Shown piece by piece: positions 43,898 to 52,791 of a stretch of 64,000 nucleotides of DNA. Source of the DNA: VBAS01 sp964508655 (GTDB lineage: Bacteria; Bacteroidota; Bacteroidia; Chitinophagales; Chitinophagaceae). Position 1 is the first letter of the stretch. The number at the start of each line of letters is the position of its first letter. The stretch lies in NCBI GenBank assembly GCA_964508655.1, contig CAZDUO010000005.1, positions 35,311 to 99,310 of the forward strand, in the 5' to 3' direction. The position numbers and the translations under genes are program-made. Below the pieces are notes generated by a model that saw nothing but the letters and a program-made list of their open reading frames with translations, was not told the origin of the DNA and searched no databases.

Positions 43898-45829
43898 ATG
43901 AAGCAGTTCATGATTTTGATTGCTGTTTTTGTAGTTATTTCTTTTACTTCTCATGGTCAGCCGCAAATGAAAGAAGCCCCTCCGGGTTTTGATTTATTGC
44001 GGGCAGATATACCGCACGGAAAAATTGATACCATAACCTATCCATCCAAAACAGTTGGCGTCAACCGCAGAACATTAATTTATACCCCGCCCGGTTTTAA
44101 TAAAAAAATCAAATACCCTGTGCTCTACCTGTTGCACGGTATTGGCGGCGATGAAAAAGAATGGCTCAACGGCGGCAAACCGCAAAACATACTGGATAAT
44201 CTTCTTGCAGATAAAAGAATGGAACCCATGATTGTGGTAATGCCCAATGGCCGGGCCATGAAGGATGACCGTGCCGGTGGAAATATTTTTGACAGCGCCA
44301 AAGTACAGGCCTTTGCAACGTTTGAAAAAGATTTACTGAACGATTTAATTCCCTTTATTGAAAAAAAATATTCAGTATTTACAGACAGAGAACACCGGGC
44401 CATTGCAGGATTATCCATGGGTGGTGGTCAGTCATTAAATTTTGGTTTGGGCAACCTGGACATGTTTGCATGGGTGGGTGGCTTTTCATCAGCGCCTAAT
44501 ACCAGGCGGCCTGAAGAGTTAGTTCCCGATGCGGAAGCGGCCCGGCAAAAACTGAAACTGCTCTGGATTTCCTGCGGCGATAATGATGGATTAATACGTT
44601 TCAGCCAGCGTACACATGATTACCTGTATGAAAAAAATGTTCCGCATATTTATTACATCGAACCGGGTGTACATGATTTCAAAGTCTGGAAAAATGGTTT
44701 GTATATGTTTTCGCAATTTCTCTTCAAACCGGTTGATGTATCTGCATTTCCCCAATACACCATCTTAGGCACTCCTGCCTCAAGCAATGTAAGGTCGGCA
44801 AAGTATCCGCAAATATTGCCGGATAACCGGGTAGTGTTCCGCATCAAAGCGCCGGATGCACAAAAGATGCAGATTGATTTGGGCAAAAAATACGAAATGG
44901 CAAGAGATACCGGCGGTTACTGGACCGTAACAACAGAAACCATCAGCGAGGGATTTCATTATTATTCCTTATTGATAGATGGAGTAGCAGTAGCCGACCC
45001 GGCCAGTGAAAGTTTTTATGGCATGGGCCGGATGGCAAGCGGTATTGAAATTCCATCACCCAACAGTGGCTATTATGCACTGAAAGATGTGCCACACGGT
45101 GATATCCGGATTAAAAAATATTTTTCACCGATTACTAATACCTGGCGCCAGTTCTATATCTATACCCCGCCGGGTTATGATAATAACACCAATGAAAAAT
45201 ATCCTGTCTTATACATTTTGCATGGCGGCGGTGAGGATGAAAGAGGATGGGCCACTCAGGGAAAGACTGATTTAATCCTGGATAATCTTATTGCAGACAA
45301 AAAAGCCAAACCCATGCTGATTGTGATGCCGGATGCAAACCTCGGAACTGGCGGTTTTAGCAGCACTGCAATTGAAAATTCATTAAGAATGTTTGAAAGG
45401 GAAATGAAGCAGGTCATTATTCCTTTTGTGGAAAAGAATTACCGGGCATTAAATGACGCAGGCAGTCGTGCACTGGCCGGCTTATCAATGGGAGGGCTTC
45501 ATACACTTTATACCGGTATTAATAATACAGAAATGTTTTCATCACTTGGAGTATTTAGCTCTGGATGGATAATACCTATGCTGAACACGACTGCAGAGGC
45601 CCAATATGGTTTTATGATGAAAAACGCAGATAAAATAAATAGCAACCTGAAGAGTTTCTGGGTAGCGATGGGTGGTAAAGAAGATATCGCTTATAACAAT
45701 TGCCAGATTATGATGAAAAAAATGGATGAGATGGGAATCAAATATTCCTATAATGAATATCCCGGCGGACATACATGGCCGGTGTGGAGAAATAACCTGT
45801 TCAATTTTGCCCAGGTGTTGTTTAAATAA
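43898..45829 (+). CDS. Bimodular CE1 esterase (two catalytic domains around an E-set domain)
   Basis: A 643-residue exported protein (start at 43898, signal MKQFMILIAVFVVISFTSHGQ) with two esterase domains in one chain. Domain 1 has YPVLYLLHGIGGDEKEW, nucleophile Ser173 in IAGLSMGGGQSL and His259 in GVHDFKVW. An E-set domain follows (VVFRIKAPDAQKMQIDLG, ISEGFHYYSLLIDGVAVADP). Domain 2 has YPVLYILHGGGEDERGW, Ser530 in LAGLSMGGLHTL and His625 in GGHTWPVW. Both triads look complete, so both domains should be active. Domain 2 with its E-set domain resembles the preceding single-domain gene, suggesting duplication and fusion. Feruloyl and acetyl esters of arabinoxylan are the likely substrates. 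Confidence 0.92.
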   Translation: MKQFMILIAVFVVISFTSHGQPQMKEAPPGFDLLRADIPHGKIDTITYPSKTVGVNRRTLIYTPPGFNKKIKYPVLYLLHGIGGDEKEWLNGGKPQNILDNLLADKRMEPMIVVMPNGRAMKDDRAGGNIFDSAKVQAFATFEKDLLNDLIPFIEKKYSVFTDREHRAIAGLSMGGGQSLNFGLGNLDMFAWVGGFSSAPNTRRPEELVPDAEAARQKLKLLWISCGDNDGLIRFSQRTHDYLYEKNVPHIYYIEPGVHDFKVWKNGLYMFSQFLFKPVDVSAFPQYTILGTPASSNVRSAKYPQILPDNRVVFRIKAPDAQKMQIDLGKKYEMARDTGGYWTVTTETISEGFHYYSLLIDGVAVADPASESFYGMGRMASGIEIPSPNSGYYALKDVPHGDIRIKKYFSPITNTWRQFYIYTPPGYDNNTNEKYPVLYILHGGGEDERGWATQGKTDLILDNLIADKKAKPMLIVMPDANLGTGGFSSTAIENSLRMFEREMKQVIIPFVEKNYRALNDAGSRALAGLSMGGLHTLYTGINNTEMFSSLGVFSSGWIIPMLNTTAEAQYGFMMKNADKINSNLKSFWVAMGGKEDIAYNNCQIMMKKMDEMGIKYSYNEYPGGHTWPVWRNNLFNFAQVLFK

Positions 45830-45899
45830 CACTGACCAGTAATAAAAAATTATTTGTGTAATACGTCAATACTGATTTTTATTCAAACATTCTAGTTAA

Positions 45900-48149
45900 A
45901 TGAAAATATCAGTTAAAATTATGGGAGCTGTAATCATGCTCTTGTTTTTTCTTAATGGAACTGTCAGAAAGTTTATGCCGGATAATGACCATAATACTTG
46001 GTCGCACTATGGCGGCAGCCCGGATCAGTCAAAGTATTTTAATGCTTCAGAAATCACTAAGGAAAATGTGAACCGGGTGCAGGTAGCCTGGTATTATCCT
46101 ACCATGGATTCTTCCTTTAATTTTTTCAGCCCCATCATTGTAGATACCATCATGTATGTTATGGCAAATAATTCTTCCCTCGTCGCCATCCATGCACAAA
46201 CAGGCAAAGAAATCTGGATTCATGCCAACCTGCAGGGATTAACCCGCCGGGGTATTAATTATTGGGAAAGCAAAGACAGGAAAGACAGGCGTTTGTTGTT
46301 TACACTCAACAATACCTTACAGGCCATTGATGCGTTGACAGGAAAATCAATAATGACCTTTGGTAAAAACGGATATGTAGATATGAGAGAAGGTCTTGAC
46401 CGGCCTGTTTCCACTATCCGGCGTATGCAGTCCATGATGCCCGGGGTTATATTTGAAGATTTGATTATAATGGGTTCTGCTCCGGGTGAAGCATATTTTT
46501 CTCCGCCGGGTCATATCAGAGCTTACAATGTAGTAACCGGTAAAAAAGTCTGGACATTTCATACCGTTCCCCACCCGGGTGAATACGGATATAATACGTG
46601 GCCAAAAGATGCGTACAAATATGTTGGCGGAACGAATGTATGGAGTGAAATTTCCGTTGATACAAAAAGAGGTATTGCGTATTTGCCTCTCGGCTCACCC
46701 ACTTTCGATTTTTATGGCGCTGACCGTATCGGAGCAAATCTCTTTGGCAATTGTCTGGTTGCCCTTAATGCAAGAACAGGCAAGCGTATCTGGCATTTTC
46801 AAACCATACACCATGATCTCTGGGATTATGATCTGGCTTCGGCGCCGCAATTAATTACAGTAAACCGCAATGGTAAGTCTATTGATGCCGTAGCTATTGC
46901 CACCAAACACGGCTTTATGTTTGTATTCGATCGTGTTACCGGCAAACCGGTATTCCCGATTGTAGAAAAACCGTTTCCGGCCAGCAACATGCCAGGCGAG
47001 AAAGCATGGCCTACCCAACCCATTCCTTCACTACCCAGTTTTACCAGGCATGAAGTGACAAAAGACATGATCAACCCGTATTACTCAGAAGAAGAAAAGA
47101 AAAAATGGCATAAACGAATTGATTCTGCCAAATCAGGTTTATTTGTTCCTCCATCAGATAAATATGAAACAATTATGCTGCCCGGCGCATTGGGTGGTGT
47201 AAACTTTGGCAATACGGCTTCTGACCCCGCCAAAGGAATGATGTATATTTTAACGCAGGAGTATCCTTCCATTTATAAACTGGAAAGAATAAAAACTCCC
47301 AGGGAATTAATGTCGTCAGATGATAAACAAAAAGCTCAGACACTATATGCTACTTCCTGCAAATCCTGCCACGGAGATAATATGACTGGCCGGGGTATTG
47401 CGCCTTCGGTAATTAATGCGGGGCAGCGCATAACTTTAGATGACTTTAAAACCCTGATAACTGTTGGACGTGGTCAAATGCCCGGCCTTATTCATGCAGA
47501 TGATCAAAAAATAAATGCATTGTATCGTTACCTGGGAGGTACTATTTCAAGATTTCCTTCTGGCGGGCAGCAAAGAAGAACTGAAACCAAAATGCCCGAT
47601 GGCCCTGTTGTTGCATCAGGCGGCGCACCGGTTAAACCGGATACCAAAATTATTCCGCCCATGTCAGATTATCCTACCGGGGTAGTGCGGCCCAAAAACC
47701 GTTATACAACAGATTATGGTACCGCATGGCCCGATCTGTTGGGACCTACCTGGGCATGGGTAATGGCATATGATCTGAATACCGGAACTGTCAAATGGAA
47801 ACAACCTTTGGGCGAAGATACCAAAGCATCCATGGCCGGCGATAAAACGGCCGGCGCAGTAAACGGTTCGCAAAGGAAAGGGATTGTTGTTACCTCCACC
47901 GGGGTATTGTTTTGCAATGGCAAAGGCGGTAAACTATATGCTTATGATGCAGACAACGGAACCCTTTTATGGGAAACAACATTAAGCTATGAATCGAATA
48001 CACAACCGGTGATGTATGAATTGAACGGCAAACAATACCTGGTGGTGAATGCCACCAATAATTTTACAAAGGATAGTTATGATCATTCCAAAGACCCGGG
48101 AGCTTTACCAAGAGCCTATGTAGTGTATGCGCTTCCGGGCAGCAAGTAA
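45900..48149 (+). CDS. PQQ-dependent dehydrogenase with inserted cytochrome c domain
   Basis: A 749-residue exported quinoprotein that should oxidise a sugar or alcohol in the periplasm and pass electrons to its own heme. A hydrophobic N-terminal segment (IMGAVIMLLFFLNGTV) gives export or membrane anchoring. PQQ propeller blades repeat patterns such as LVAIHAQTGKEIWIH, LQAIDALTGKSIMTFG, IRAYNVVTGKKVWTFH, LVALNARTGKRIWHFQ and LYAYDADNGTLLWET. The heme-c motif CKSCH (Cys487, Cys490, His491) with a candidate axial Met527 in GRGQMPGL lies within the propeller, not at the C-terminus, so the cytochrome interrupts the blade series. Substrate is unknown. It opens a run of exported genes that includes lactonases downstream. 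Confidence 0.92.
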   Translation: MKISVKIMGAVIMLLFFLNGTVRKFMPDNDHNTWSHYGGSPDQSKYFNASEITKENVNRVQVAWYYPTMDSSFNFFSPIIVDTIMYVMANNSSLVAIHAQTGKEIWIHANLQGLTRRGINYWESKDRKDRRLLFTLNNTLQAIDALTGKSIMTFGKNGYVDMREGLDRPVSTIRRMQSMMPGVIFEDLIIMGSAPGEAYFSPPGHIRAYNVVTGKKVWTFHTVPHPGEYGYNTWPKDAYKYVGGTNVWSEISVDTKRGIAYLPLGSPTFDFYGADRIGANLFGNCLVALNARTGKRIWHFQTIHHDLWDYDLASAPQLITVNRNGKSIDAVAIATKHGFMFVFDRVTGKPVFPIVEKPFPASNMPGEKAWPTQPIPSLPSFTRHEVTKDMINPYYSEEEKKKWHKRIDSAKSGLFVPPSDKYETIMLPGALGGVNFGNTASDPAKGMMYILTQEYPSIYKLERIKTPRELMSSDDKQKAQTLYATSCKSCHGDNMTGRGIAPSVINAGQRITLDDFKTLITVGRGQMPGLIHADDQKINALYRYLGGTISRFPSGGQQRRTETKMPDGPVVASGGAPVKPDTKIIPPMSDYPTGVVRPKNRYTTDYGTAWPDLLGPTWAWVMAYDLNTGTVKWKQPLGEDTKASMAGDKTAGAVNGSQRKGIVVTSTGVLFCNGKGGKLYAYDADNGTLLWETTLSYESNTQPVMYELNGKQYLVVNATNNFTKDSYDHSKDPGALPRAYVVYALPGSK

Positions 48150-48163
48150 AATAACTATTATCA

Positions 48164-48181
48164 ACACATCGGGATATGTGT
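48164..48181. repeat. Short hairpin between PQQ dehydrogenase and bicupin genes
   Basis: ACACAT (48164-48169) and ATGTGT (48176-48181) around CGGGAT. Only 6 bp; it may be chance or a weak attenuator. Confidence 0.3.
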
Positions 48182-48217
48182 ACAGGTAATTTATATAGTT
48201 AACCAAAACTCAAAATC

Positions 48218-49432
48218 ATGAACAGCTTGCTTGTTACATTGGCAGTTAGCATCAGCCTATCTGCATCATCCCAAACCCTCAGCAAACGTGTAATACATAA
48301 TGACCCTTCCAAATACAGGGAACTGCCAGCCGTACATGCAGGCGCGGGTAAAATGGGATTTACACAATTGATTGGCAGAACAGAGCTATCCACCAATTTT
48401 CTTTACCTGCACGCAGGTTCTATCCAGCCCAAATCGGGTATCGGGCAGCATTTTCACCATACTATTGAAGAAATGTTTGTTATACTGGATGGCGAAGCGG
48501 AGTTTACTATCAATGGGCGTACATCTAAAATAAAAGCCCCGGCGCTGGTTCCTTGTAAAATGGGTAACTCTCATGGAATCTATAATCCGGGAAACACACC
48601 CATTCGCTGGATGAATTTTGCAGTCAGTACAACCAAAGGCCGCGGTGATGCATTCGACTTGGGTGATAACCGTGTGGGGGCAGCATTGGATCCAATTCCG
48701 CAATTTGTTTCCGGCCAATTGAAAAAAGATTTACTGAAGACGAATAACAATATCTATCCGGGCAATGGTATTTTATACCGCCGCATTTTTGGCCCCGATG
48801 TATTTTCTACCAATTGGGATCATGTGGTCCATGTAATAATACCAGCAGGCAGTACCACCGGGCCAAGATTACTTGAAGGAATTGAAGAGGTGTATTACGT
48901 AATAAAAGGCTCAGGCATTATAACGGCTGGTTCAGAAACTGCAGCCATAACAGCTGATGATTCTTTCTACGGATTGCTGGGGGAACAATTCAACCTCGCT
49001 AATAACGGAAAGGAAGATCTTGAATTACTGGTGATTGGTATTGCCGCTTCAAAGCGGCAAAAAAATCCTGATAACCTTAAACCACTTGCCAATCCAAAAG
49101 CCATTCTGCTGCAGATGGATTTTGTAGTGCCAAAAGAAAACAGCGAGGCATTCGAAAAAATGTACCACTCCATTTATGTACCTGCTATGACTGTACAGAA
49201 AGGATATGTGGGGTCAAAATTATTGCGCATTTTCCCGGAGAATATCAGCAAAGAAATACAGGCTGAACCAACAACCTATAACTATTCAATTCAAATTTCT
49301 TTTGCCACGGAAGAAGACCGGAGAAAATGGGTGGCCAGCCCGCAACACCAGATTGCATGGCCTGCAGCAGCAGGGCTGGTTAAAGAATACAAGTGGAGAG
49401 GCTTTGATGTAATGGGTGATGATAATCAGTAA
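48218..49432 (+). CDS. Exported bicupin with C-terminal ferredoxin-like (EthD/Dabb-type) domain
   Basis: A 404-residue secreted protein (signal MNSLLVTLAVSISLSASSQ). The first cupin (about residues 60-150) has the metal-binding pattern GQHFHHTIEEMFVILDGEAEF and a later His in GNSHGIYNPG. The second cupin (about 190-270; GIEEVYYVIKGSGIITAG) keeps the fold pattern but has lost the metal histidines. Residues from about 290 (LLQMDFVVPKENSEAFEKMY) to the end look like a dimeric alpha/beta-barrel domain of the EthD/antibiotic-monooxygenase type. The combination suggests an oxidative or isomerase-like enzyme acting outside the cytoplasm. It follows the PQQ dehydrogenase by 68 bp. Reaction not known. 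Confidence 0.8.
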   Translation: MNSLLVTLAVSISLSASSQTLSKRVIHNDPSKYRELPAVHAGAGKMGFTQLIGRTELSTNFLYLHAGSIQPKSGIGQHFHHTIEEMFVILDGEAEFTINGRTSKIKAPALVPCKMGNSHGIYNPGNTPIRWMNFAVSTTKGRGDAFDLGDNRVGAALDPIPQFVSGQLKKDLLKTNNNIYPGNGILYRRIFGPDVFSTNWDHVVHVIIPAGSTTGPRLLEGIEEVYYVIKGSGIITAGSETAAITADDSFYGLLGEQFNLANNGKEDLELLVIGIAASKRQKNPDNLKPLANPKAILLQMDFVVPKENSEAFEKMYHSIYVPAMTVQKGYVGSKLLRIFPENISKEIQAEPTTYNYSIQISFATEEDRRKWVASPQHQIAWPAAAGLVKEYKWRGFDVMGDDNQ

Positions 49433-49487
49433 TAAGCCATTTACGGAAAATAGCAAGAACATAAACAAAAAACGGCCGGTATTCACA

Positions 49488-51143
49488 ATGCGAATTAAAA
49501 CTTACTTAGCAGCTGCGTTGATAATTTATATCAACATGTTTTCCGTCACAGCACAAGACATTCCGCCAACAACATCATTGGTGTATCCCGGTGTTGATGG
49601 CAGGCTGGTGTATGTGGCGGATAGTTTGGGAAACAGGATTCCAGATTTTTCCAATGCAGGATATAAAGGCGGAGGCGTTGCCATTCCGTATGTACCCGTT
49701 AAAGCAATCATTTGGCCGGTGGCAGGAGACAATGCAGATAAAGTACAAAAAGCGATAGACAGTGTGTCTGCTCTTACTCCGGATATGTATGGCTTCAGGG
49801 GCGCTGTATTATTGAAGATGGGGTTTTACCAGTTAGACAAACCTCTATATATAAAAACTTCGGGTGTGGTGCTTCGTGGCGAAGGCATGAGCGATATTGG
49901 TACTATACTATTTGGAAAAACACCTAAACAACAACCGGCGCCGGGGCCCGGTCGTGGCGGAAGACCGGCATTGATAAACATCACCGGCGACTCCGGTATC
50001 GTAGTGCAGGAAGAAACAAAACAACTGATTACCGATAACTATGTGCCGGTTGGCGCTAACAGTTTCAATGTAGTATCTGCCAAAACTTTTAAAAAAGGAG
50101 ATAAGATTTTAGTTCGCCGCAATGGCAATGAAGACTGGATAAAAGAAATTGGTGAAGACAGCGCTACTGTGGGAAGAAACAGGTGGCGGCCTTTTGTAAT
50201 AACTTATGACAGAATAATTACAGACATAAAAGGGAATACCATAACCGTCGATGGCCCCATTTTCACAGCAATCGAAACCCGCTGGGGAGGAGGCGATATT
50301 TTAAAATACAATGATAAACGCATAGAGCAGGTAGGAATTGAAAACCTGCGTGGCGTATCCGAGTATGACCCTGCTGTTCGTACAAAGGCATATGGTAATA
50401 TGGACCGTCCTTCGATTGATGACCCGGTAACCCGGTATGAAGGGGAAGAATATTTTTCCGACGAAAATCATTATGGCAATTTTATCAACTTTAGTAATGC
50501 AAAAAATGCATGGGTAAGGAATATGACAGCCCTTCATTTTGCCAATAGCGTAGTGCAGGCCAATGCGGGTACCAAATGGATTACCGTTCAGGATTGTGAA
50601 TCAAAAGAACCGGTTTCAGTAAGAGCAGGCGGCAGAAGGTTTACTTTTCAAATGAACGGACAGTTTTGCCTGGTACAAAGATGCCTCTCGCAAAAGGGAA
50701 GACATTCATTTGTGCTGCAAGGTTCTGAAGCAAGCGGCAATGTTTTTTATGATTGTAAAGCTGTCAATCCTTATTCTACCAGTGAGCCACATAACCGCTG
50801 GGTGAACGGAGTACTTTATGATAATGTGAAAGCGCCGCTTACTGCAAGGTTCTGGAAAGATTTTATCATCGGCTGGGCGGGAGCCAATATTGTATTCTGG
50901 AATTGCGAAGGGGATTTTCGCATTCAACAGCCTCCTACTGCGCAAAACTATTCTTTTGGCCATATAGGAGTAGCCGGAATTATTTTTAATACAACATTGC
51001 AGGATTATGTAAAACCAAGAGGCTATATCGAATCCCTGGATAAACATGTTGCACCCGGAAGTCTATACTTAACACAATTAAAAGAACGACTGGGGGAAAA
51101 TGCAATAAAGAATATAGCAAAAGGCGCAGGAGGAATAGAATAA
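49488..51143 (+). CDS. Secreted right-handed beta-helix protein (pectate-lyase-like)
   Basis: A 551-residue secreted protein; the start at 49488 gives the signal MRIKTYLAAALIIYINMFSVTAQ. The N-terminal half has DFSNAGYKGGGVAIPYVPVK, KVQKAIDSVSAL and FRGAVLLKMGFYQLDKPLYI, then SGVVLRGEG, the pattern by which pectate-lyase-3-like helices begin. Later repeats (WVRNMTALHFANSVVQANAG, WITVQDCESKEPVSV) fit successive helix turns. A Pro/Gly-rich patch (QQPAPGPGRGGRPA) lies near residue 147. No lyase or glycosidase active site could be assigned. It may be a DUF4955-type protein; polysaccharide binding or cleavage is an inference from fold and context. Confidence 0.75.
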   Translation: MRIKTYLAAALIIYINMFSVTAQDIPPTTSLVYPGVDGRLVYVADSLGNRIPDFSNAGYKGGGVAIPYVPVKAIIWPVAGDNADKVQKAIDSVSALTPDMYGFRGAVLLKMGFYQLDKPLYIKTSGVVLRGEGMSDIGTILFGKTPKQQPAPGPGRGGRPALINITGDSGIVVQEETKQLITDNYVPVGANSFNVVSAKTFKKGDKILVRRNGNEDWIKEIGEDSATVGRNRWRPFVITYDRIITDIKGNTITVDGPIFTAIETRWGGGDILKYNDKRIEQVGIENLRGVSEYDPAVRTKAYGNMDRPSIDDPVTRYEGEEYFSDENHYGNFINFSNAKNAWVRNMTALHFANSVVQANAGTKWITVQDCESKEPVSVRAGGRRFTFQMNGQFCLVQRCLSQKGRHSFVLQGSEASGNVFYDCKAVNPYSTSEPHNRWVNGVLYDNVKAPLTARFWKDFIIGWAGANIVFWNCEGDFRIQQPPTAQNYSFGHIGVAGIIFNTTLQDYVKPRGYIESLDKHVAPGSLYLTQLKERLGENAIKNIAKGAGGIE

Positions 51144-51182
51144 CTTAATAAAAACTGTCAATCTTTTAAAACCGGTTATTAT

Positions 51183-52106
51183 ATGAAATTAAAAACTGCT
51201 GTTCTGTGTTTACTGTCATGCACTGTCCTTTTTATTAATTCTGTTGCACAAACTATTTCAAAAGAAGAACTCATCTTTCTTACTTCGGCATGGAAGGGAG
51301 AAAGATTTGCAGACGGAAGGCCCAGGATTTCAGACAGCCTGCTGCAAAGGGCAAAACATATCATGATTGATGATGCATGGACAGTGCTGAAAAATGAAGG
51401 CTACCTGAACCAGTTTGAAGGCGGATGGAAAACAGTGAATGATACCCCGATGACTGGCCGTGCATTGACGGCCATGTATATGCCCAGTCGCCCCGATGTG
51501 GAAAAGAATATTAAAGAAAGAGGATCCCAACAGGGAAGAAAAGGCAATACCAATTCATGGCCGATAGATATACTCACCAAAGGTGATTTGTATGTAGCTG
51601 ATGCATTTGGAAAAATCAGCGGCGGCCCTATCATGGGTGCTACATTAGCCAATTCCATATTTAGTAAATCGGGCAATGGTGTTGTCTTTGATGGCGCTGC
51701 CAGAGATTTACAGGAAATAAAAAACATTAAAGGCTTCAATGCTTTTGTACGGGACTTTCATCCATCCTTTACCGAAGAAATGGTATTGATGGGGCTTAAT
51801 ACTCCAATTCGTATAGGCAATGTAATGGTGCTTCCCGGCGATTTGGTTATTGCCACAAGAGAAGGGGTACTTTTTGTGCCGGCACACATGGCAGAGCAGG
51901 TGGTGAGCACAGCGGAGTTTGTGATACGCAAAGACCAGTTTGGTTTTGAAATGGTTCGCAGCGGTAAATACAGCACAGGCGAAATTGACAGCCAATGGGG
52001 CGATGAAATAAAAACTGAATTTTTAAAATGGCTGGAGAAACATCCGGAGTTGGGAAAGATGACCCGTGCGGAACTGGATAAGATGATGAGTAAAAGAACC
52101 TGGTAG
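51183..52106 (+). CDS. Exported RraA-family protein
   Basis: A 307-residue member of the RraA/HMG-aldolase fold with a signal peptide (MKLKTAVLCLLSCTVLFINSVAQ). The family signature is clear: GDLYVADAFGKISGGPIMGA, then GNGVVFDGAARDLQEI with the metal and oxaloacetate-binding GxxxDGxxRD pattern, and VLPGDLVIATREGVLFVPAHMAE. Cytoplasmic relatives act as aldolases or decarboxylases on oxo acids, or as RNase E inhibitors; export rules out the RNase role. There are about 60 extra residues before the core. It lies between the beta-helix and YhcH-family genes, so cleavage of an oxo-acid produced by periplasmic sugar oxidation is possible, but unproven. Confidence 0.88.
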   Translation: MKLKTAVLCLLSCTVLFINSVAQTISKEELIFLTSAWKGERFADGRPRISDSLLQRAKHIMIDDAWTVLKNEGYLNQFEGGWKTVNDTPMTGRALTAMYMPSRPDVEKNIKERGSQQGRKGNTNSWPIDILTKGDLYVADAFGKISGGPIMGATLANSIFSKSGNGVVFDGAARDLQEIKNIKGFNAFVRDFHPSFTEEMVLMGLNTPIRIGNVMVLPGDLVIATREGVLFVPAHMAEQVVSTAEFVIRKDQFGFEMVRSGKYSTGEIDSQWGDEIKTEFLKWLEKHPELGKMTRAELDKMMSKRTW

Positions 52107-52131
52107 GTAACTTAATTTTTAAAAAATAAAT

Positions 52132-52728
52132 ATGAAAAAGCTCGCCGTTGTGACAAGCCTTCTGTTATCCCTCGTTGTAATTAGTTTATCCGCCTATCCA
52201 CAAACCAGTGAATGGACGGAAAGAAAAGCTAAAAAATGGTTTAAGAAAAAAGAATACCTGAATGGGTTAAAAGCCACTCCGCATGTAGCTATTAATAAAG
52301 TGGAATTTGCCAGGCAATACCACCTCAACAAAATATTTTGGGTTAAAGCCTTTGCTTTTTTAAGAGACACCAATTTAATAACGTTGAAAAATGGCCGGCA
52401 TACTATTGACGGGGATAACGTGTATGCTATAGTTTCCGAAGCGCCTACAAAGGATTACGATAAAACTGCATTTGAATCGCATAAAAATTACATTGACCTG
52501 CAATATGTAATAACCGGTGAAGAAAATATGGGAAGGACTCCTGTGGAATCTTTAAAGGTTGACAAAGCTTACAATGAAAAGGCTGATATTGCCTACTATA
52601 CAGGAGACGGAAAAATTTATACGGTGCCAGCAAACAATTTTCTTCTTTTTTTTCCTGGCGAAGCTCACCGGCCAAATATTACTCCGGGTGGAAATAAAGT
52701 AGTGAAAAAGGTAGTTATAAAAATATGA
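52132..52728 (+). CDS. Exported YhcH/YjgK/YiaL-family protein
   Basis: A 198-residue cupin-fold protein with a signal peptide (MKKLAVVTSLLLSLVVISLSAYPQ). Family motifs are KNGRHTIDGDNVYAIVSE, FESHKNYIDLQYVITGEENMG with Glu/His metal ligands and FFPGEAHRPNITPG with a further His. Cytoplasmic relatives are linked to sialic-acid or rare-sugar isomerisation. Secretion is unusual for the family but matches its neighbours. It begins 25 bp after the RraA gene, so the two are likely translated from one message. A role in anomer or epimer handling of released sugars is an inference. Confidence 0.85.
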   Translation: MKKLAVVTSLLLSLVVISLSAYPQTSEWTERKAKKWFKKKEYLNGLKATPHVAINKVEFARQYHLNKIFWVKAFAFLRDTNLITLKNGRHTIDGDNVYAIVSEAPTKDYDKTAFESHKNYIDLQYVITGEENMGRTPVESLKVDKAYNEKADIAYYTGDGKIYTVPANNFLLFFPGEAHRPNITPGGNKVVKKVVIKI

Positions 52729-52791
52729 GCGGCTTAGGTGTAATTTTTATTCAGAATCAGGTACACAATAAAAACAGCAAATCTGAATATC

